A DNA stretch of 6,296 nt from Myxococcota bacterium (lineage in GTDB: Bacteria; Myxococcota; Polyangia; GCA-2747355; JAKLHH01). A program made the translations under genes and the position numbers. Where the stretch lies: the NCBI GenBank assembly GCA_022710245.1, contig JAKLHH010000471.1:1-6296 (forward strand). The letters are read 5' to 3'. The notes under the pieces are model-generated. The model searched no databases, was not told the DNA's origin, and saw only the letters and a program-made list of their open reading frames with translations. Positions 4,748 to 6,296 of this stretch are shown here, in pieces (the stretch's first letter is position 1; the number at the start of each line of letters is the position of its first letter).

Positions 4748-6296
4748 GTGAAGGAAGTCGCGCCCGCGGGGAGCAGCGGTCTCGAGCGGAGCGTCCTCGA
4801 GCACCTCGTCGAGGGCTGCCAGGTCATCGACCCCAGCTACCGCTACCTCTACGTCAACCCGGCTGCCGCCGCGCACGGGCGTGCCACCCCGGAGCAGCTC
4901 CCCGGCCGGACGATGATGGAGGCCTACCCCGGCATCGAGGAGACCCACCTCTTCGCGGCCATCACCCAGTGCCTGCAGGAGCGGGAGCCGCGGCAGCTCG
5001 TCAACGAGTTCACCTTCCCCGACGGTTCCCGCGGCTGGTTCCAGCTCCGCATCGAGCCGGTACCCGAGGGGATCGTCATCCTCTCGCTGGACATCAGCGA
5101 GCGCGTGCGCGGCGAGGCAGCGCTCCGCCGCGCGCACCGCACCCTGGCGGTGCTCGGCGACTGCCGGCAGCTGCTGATCGGCGTCAAGGAAGAGCGGCAG
5201 CTGATGACCGAGGTCTGCCGGGTGCTGGTCGAGCGGGGGCGCTACCGCCTGGCCTGGATCGGCCTCAAGGTGAGCGACGCGGAGCAGACGGTGCGTCCGG
5301 TCGCCCACTGGGGGGACGGCAGCTACCTGGAGCACGCGACGGTGAGCTGGGGGAGCTCGCCGCGCGGCGCCGGACCGATGGGGCGCGCGATCCGGAGCGG
5401 CCGCTCGGCGGTGGCCCGCTCCATCGCCACCGATCCGGAGCTCGCGCCCTGGCGCCAGGCGGCCCTCGAGCACGGCTTCGGCTCGGTCATGGCGCTCCCG
5501 CTGCAGGTGGAGGGGAGCTGCATCGGCGGCATGGCGATCTACGCGGCGGAGCCCGACTCCTTCGACGACGCGGAGCACGAGCTCCTCGACGAGCTCGCGG
5601 TGGACCTCGGCCACGGGATCGCCAGCCTGCGCACCGGCGCGGCGCGACGCCAGGCTGAGGCCCGCGTGGCGCGGCTGAACGCGGTGCTCCGCGGCATCCA
5701 CGACGTGACCCAGCTCATCCTGCGCGAGCGCGAGCCCCGACGCCTGCTGCAGAAGACCTGTGAGCTCCTGGTCCGGTCGCGTGGCTTCGAGACGAGCTGC
5801 ATCGTCCTCCGCGAGGCCGGGGTCGTCTCGCTCGCGGCCTCGGCCGGGCTGGAGCAGAACCTCGCGCCGCTGCGCGAGCTGGTCGCGCGCCAGGCGCTGC
5901 CCGAGTGCATGCGGAGGGCCCTCGCCGAGCCGGGCACCGTACGCCGGGCGCCGCCCCTCTCCTGCCCTGGCTGCCCGGTGGGCCTCGTCTACCCCGCGGC
6001 CCGCGAGGCCATCACCATCTCGCTCCAGGGGGACGGCGGCGCGCTCGGCCTCCTCCACGTCTCCCTCCCATCGGGGATGGCGGCCGACGCCGAGGAGGTC
6101 GCGCTCCTCGAGGAGGTCGCCGCTGATCTCGCGCTCGTCCTGCGGGGCGCGACGGTCCAGGCGCAGCGGGACACCGCGGTCAGCGACCTGCGGGACGCGC
6201 GCGGCCGGGTGGACGCCATCCTCGAGGCCTCGCCAGTGGCGATCCTCTCGATGACGCCGGACGGGATCGTGACCAGCTGGAACTGTGCCGCGGAGA
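4748..6296 (+). CDS. PAS-GAF-GAF-PAS sensor protein, probably a histidine kinase; 3' end outside the window
   Basis: An open frame from GTG 4748 to the window end (516 residues visible, no stop). No membrane segment is seen, so it is probably a cytoplasmic sensor. Domains: PAS 1 at about 11-118 (VLEHLVEGCQVIDPSYRYLYVNPAA ending VILSLDISERVRGEAAL, the usual PAS exit into a helix); GAF 1 at about 130-295 (YRLAWIGLK, then ATDPELAPWRQAAL, MALPLQVEGSCIGGMAIYA and SFDDAEHELLDELAVDL); GAF 2 at about 308-465 (QLILREREPRRLLQKTCELLV, LPECMRRAL, SCPGCP, LGLLHVSLPSG, EEVAADLALVL); a linking helix; and a second PAS starting at about 486 (VDAILEASPVAILSMTPDGIV). This layout is typical of two-component hybrid kinases, or less often GGDEF proteins; the output domain is not visible. 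GTG 4748 is chosen because GGGGGAG lies six bases before it. An in-frame ATG at 4724 would add eight residues but has no such site. The gene is divergent from the glycosidase operon. Confidence 0.9.
   Translation, partial: MKEVAPAGSSGLERSVLEHLVEGCQVIDPSYRYLYVNPAAAAHGRATPEQLPGRTMMEAYPGIEETHLFAAITQCLQEREPRQLVNEFTFPDGSRGWFQLRIEPVPEGIVILSLDISERVRGEAALRRAHRTLAVLGDCRQLLIGVKEERQLMTEVCRVLVERGRYRLAWIGLKVSDAEQTVRPVAHWGDGSYLEHATVSWGSSPRGAGPMGRAIRSGRSAVARSIATDPELAPWRQAALEHGFGSVMALPLQVEGSCIGGMAIYAAEPDSFDDAEHELLDELAVDLGHGIASLRTGAARRQAEARVARLNAVLRGIHDVTQLILREREPRRLLQKTCELLVRSRGFETSCIVLREAGVVSLAASAGLEQNLAPLRELVARQALPECMRRALAEPGTVRRAPPLSCPGCPVGLVYPAAREAITISLQGDGGALGLLHVSLPSGMAADAEEVALLEEVAADLALVLRGATVQAQRDTAVSDLRDARGRVDAILEASPVAILSMTPDGIVTSWNCAAE

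Noticed and set aside
4730..6058. 442-residue minus-strand open frame opposite the sensor gene
   Set aside because: Low-complexity Arg/Ala/Leu/Glu composition without domains; the plus strand encodes well-formed PAS and GAF domains over the same bases.
1..6296. CRISPR arrays, tRNA or rRNA genes, insertion sequences, phage or toxin-antitoxin genes
   Set aside because: I looked for spaced direct repeats, cloverleaf elements, terminal inverted repeats and transposase-like proteins on both strands and found none.

Overview
The window is strongly GC-rich throughout (roughly 70% by eye), with third codon positions dominated by G and C. Together with secreted hydrolases and a multi-PAS/GAF sensor, this suggests a large-genome environmental Gram-negative bacterium, most like Myxococcota or another deltaproteobacterial lineage. 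That assignment is an impression from gene style, not a proof. I see no RNA genes, CRISPR array, insertion sequence or phage gene.

Layout: positions 1-4535 carry four genes on the minus strand. Read in their own direction these are (a) a lipoprotein with a clan-A glycoside hydrolase catalytic domain and a C-terminal Ig-like domain (4535-2895); (b) after a 69-base gap, a gene for an exported protein of unknown function, broken by a single-base frameshift near 2526 (2825-1621); (c) an exported alpha/beta-hydrolase-fold protein with a complete-looking catalytic triad (1624-719); and (d) exodeoxyribonuclease III, xth (722 to beyond position 1, its last few residues outside the window). Genes b/c and c/d overlap by ATGA (4 bases each), so at least b-c-d look like one translationally coupled operon, and a may lead it.

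A divergent control region of about 210 bases (4536-4747) separates this set from a plus-strand gene (4748 onward, open at the window end). That gene encodes a PAS-GAF-GAF-PAS sensor protein, most likely a histidine kinase whose catalytic part lies outside. The divergent arrangement would allow the sensor to be co-regulated with, or to control, the exported-hydrolase operon, but nothing in the sequence proves it.

The points most worth a second look are the frameshifted exported protein (damaged gene or assembly error), the coupling of a DNA-repair nuclease to an exported hydrolase, and the cysteine cluster in the second GAF domain. I did not find a convincing new defence or mobile system here.
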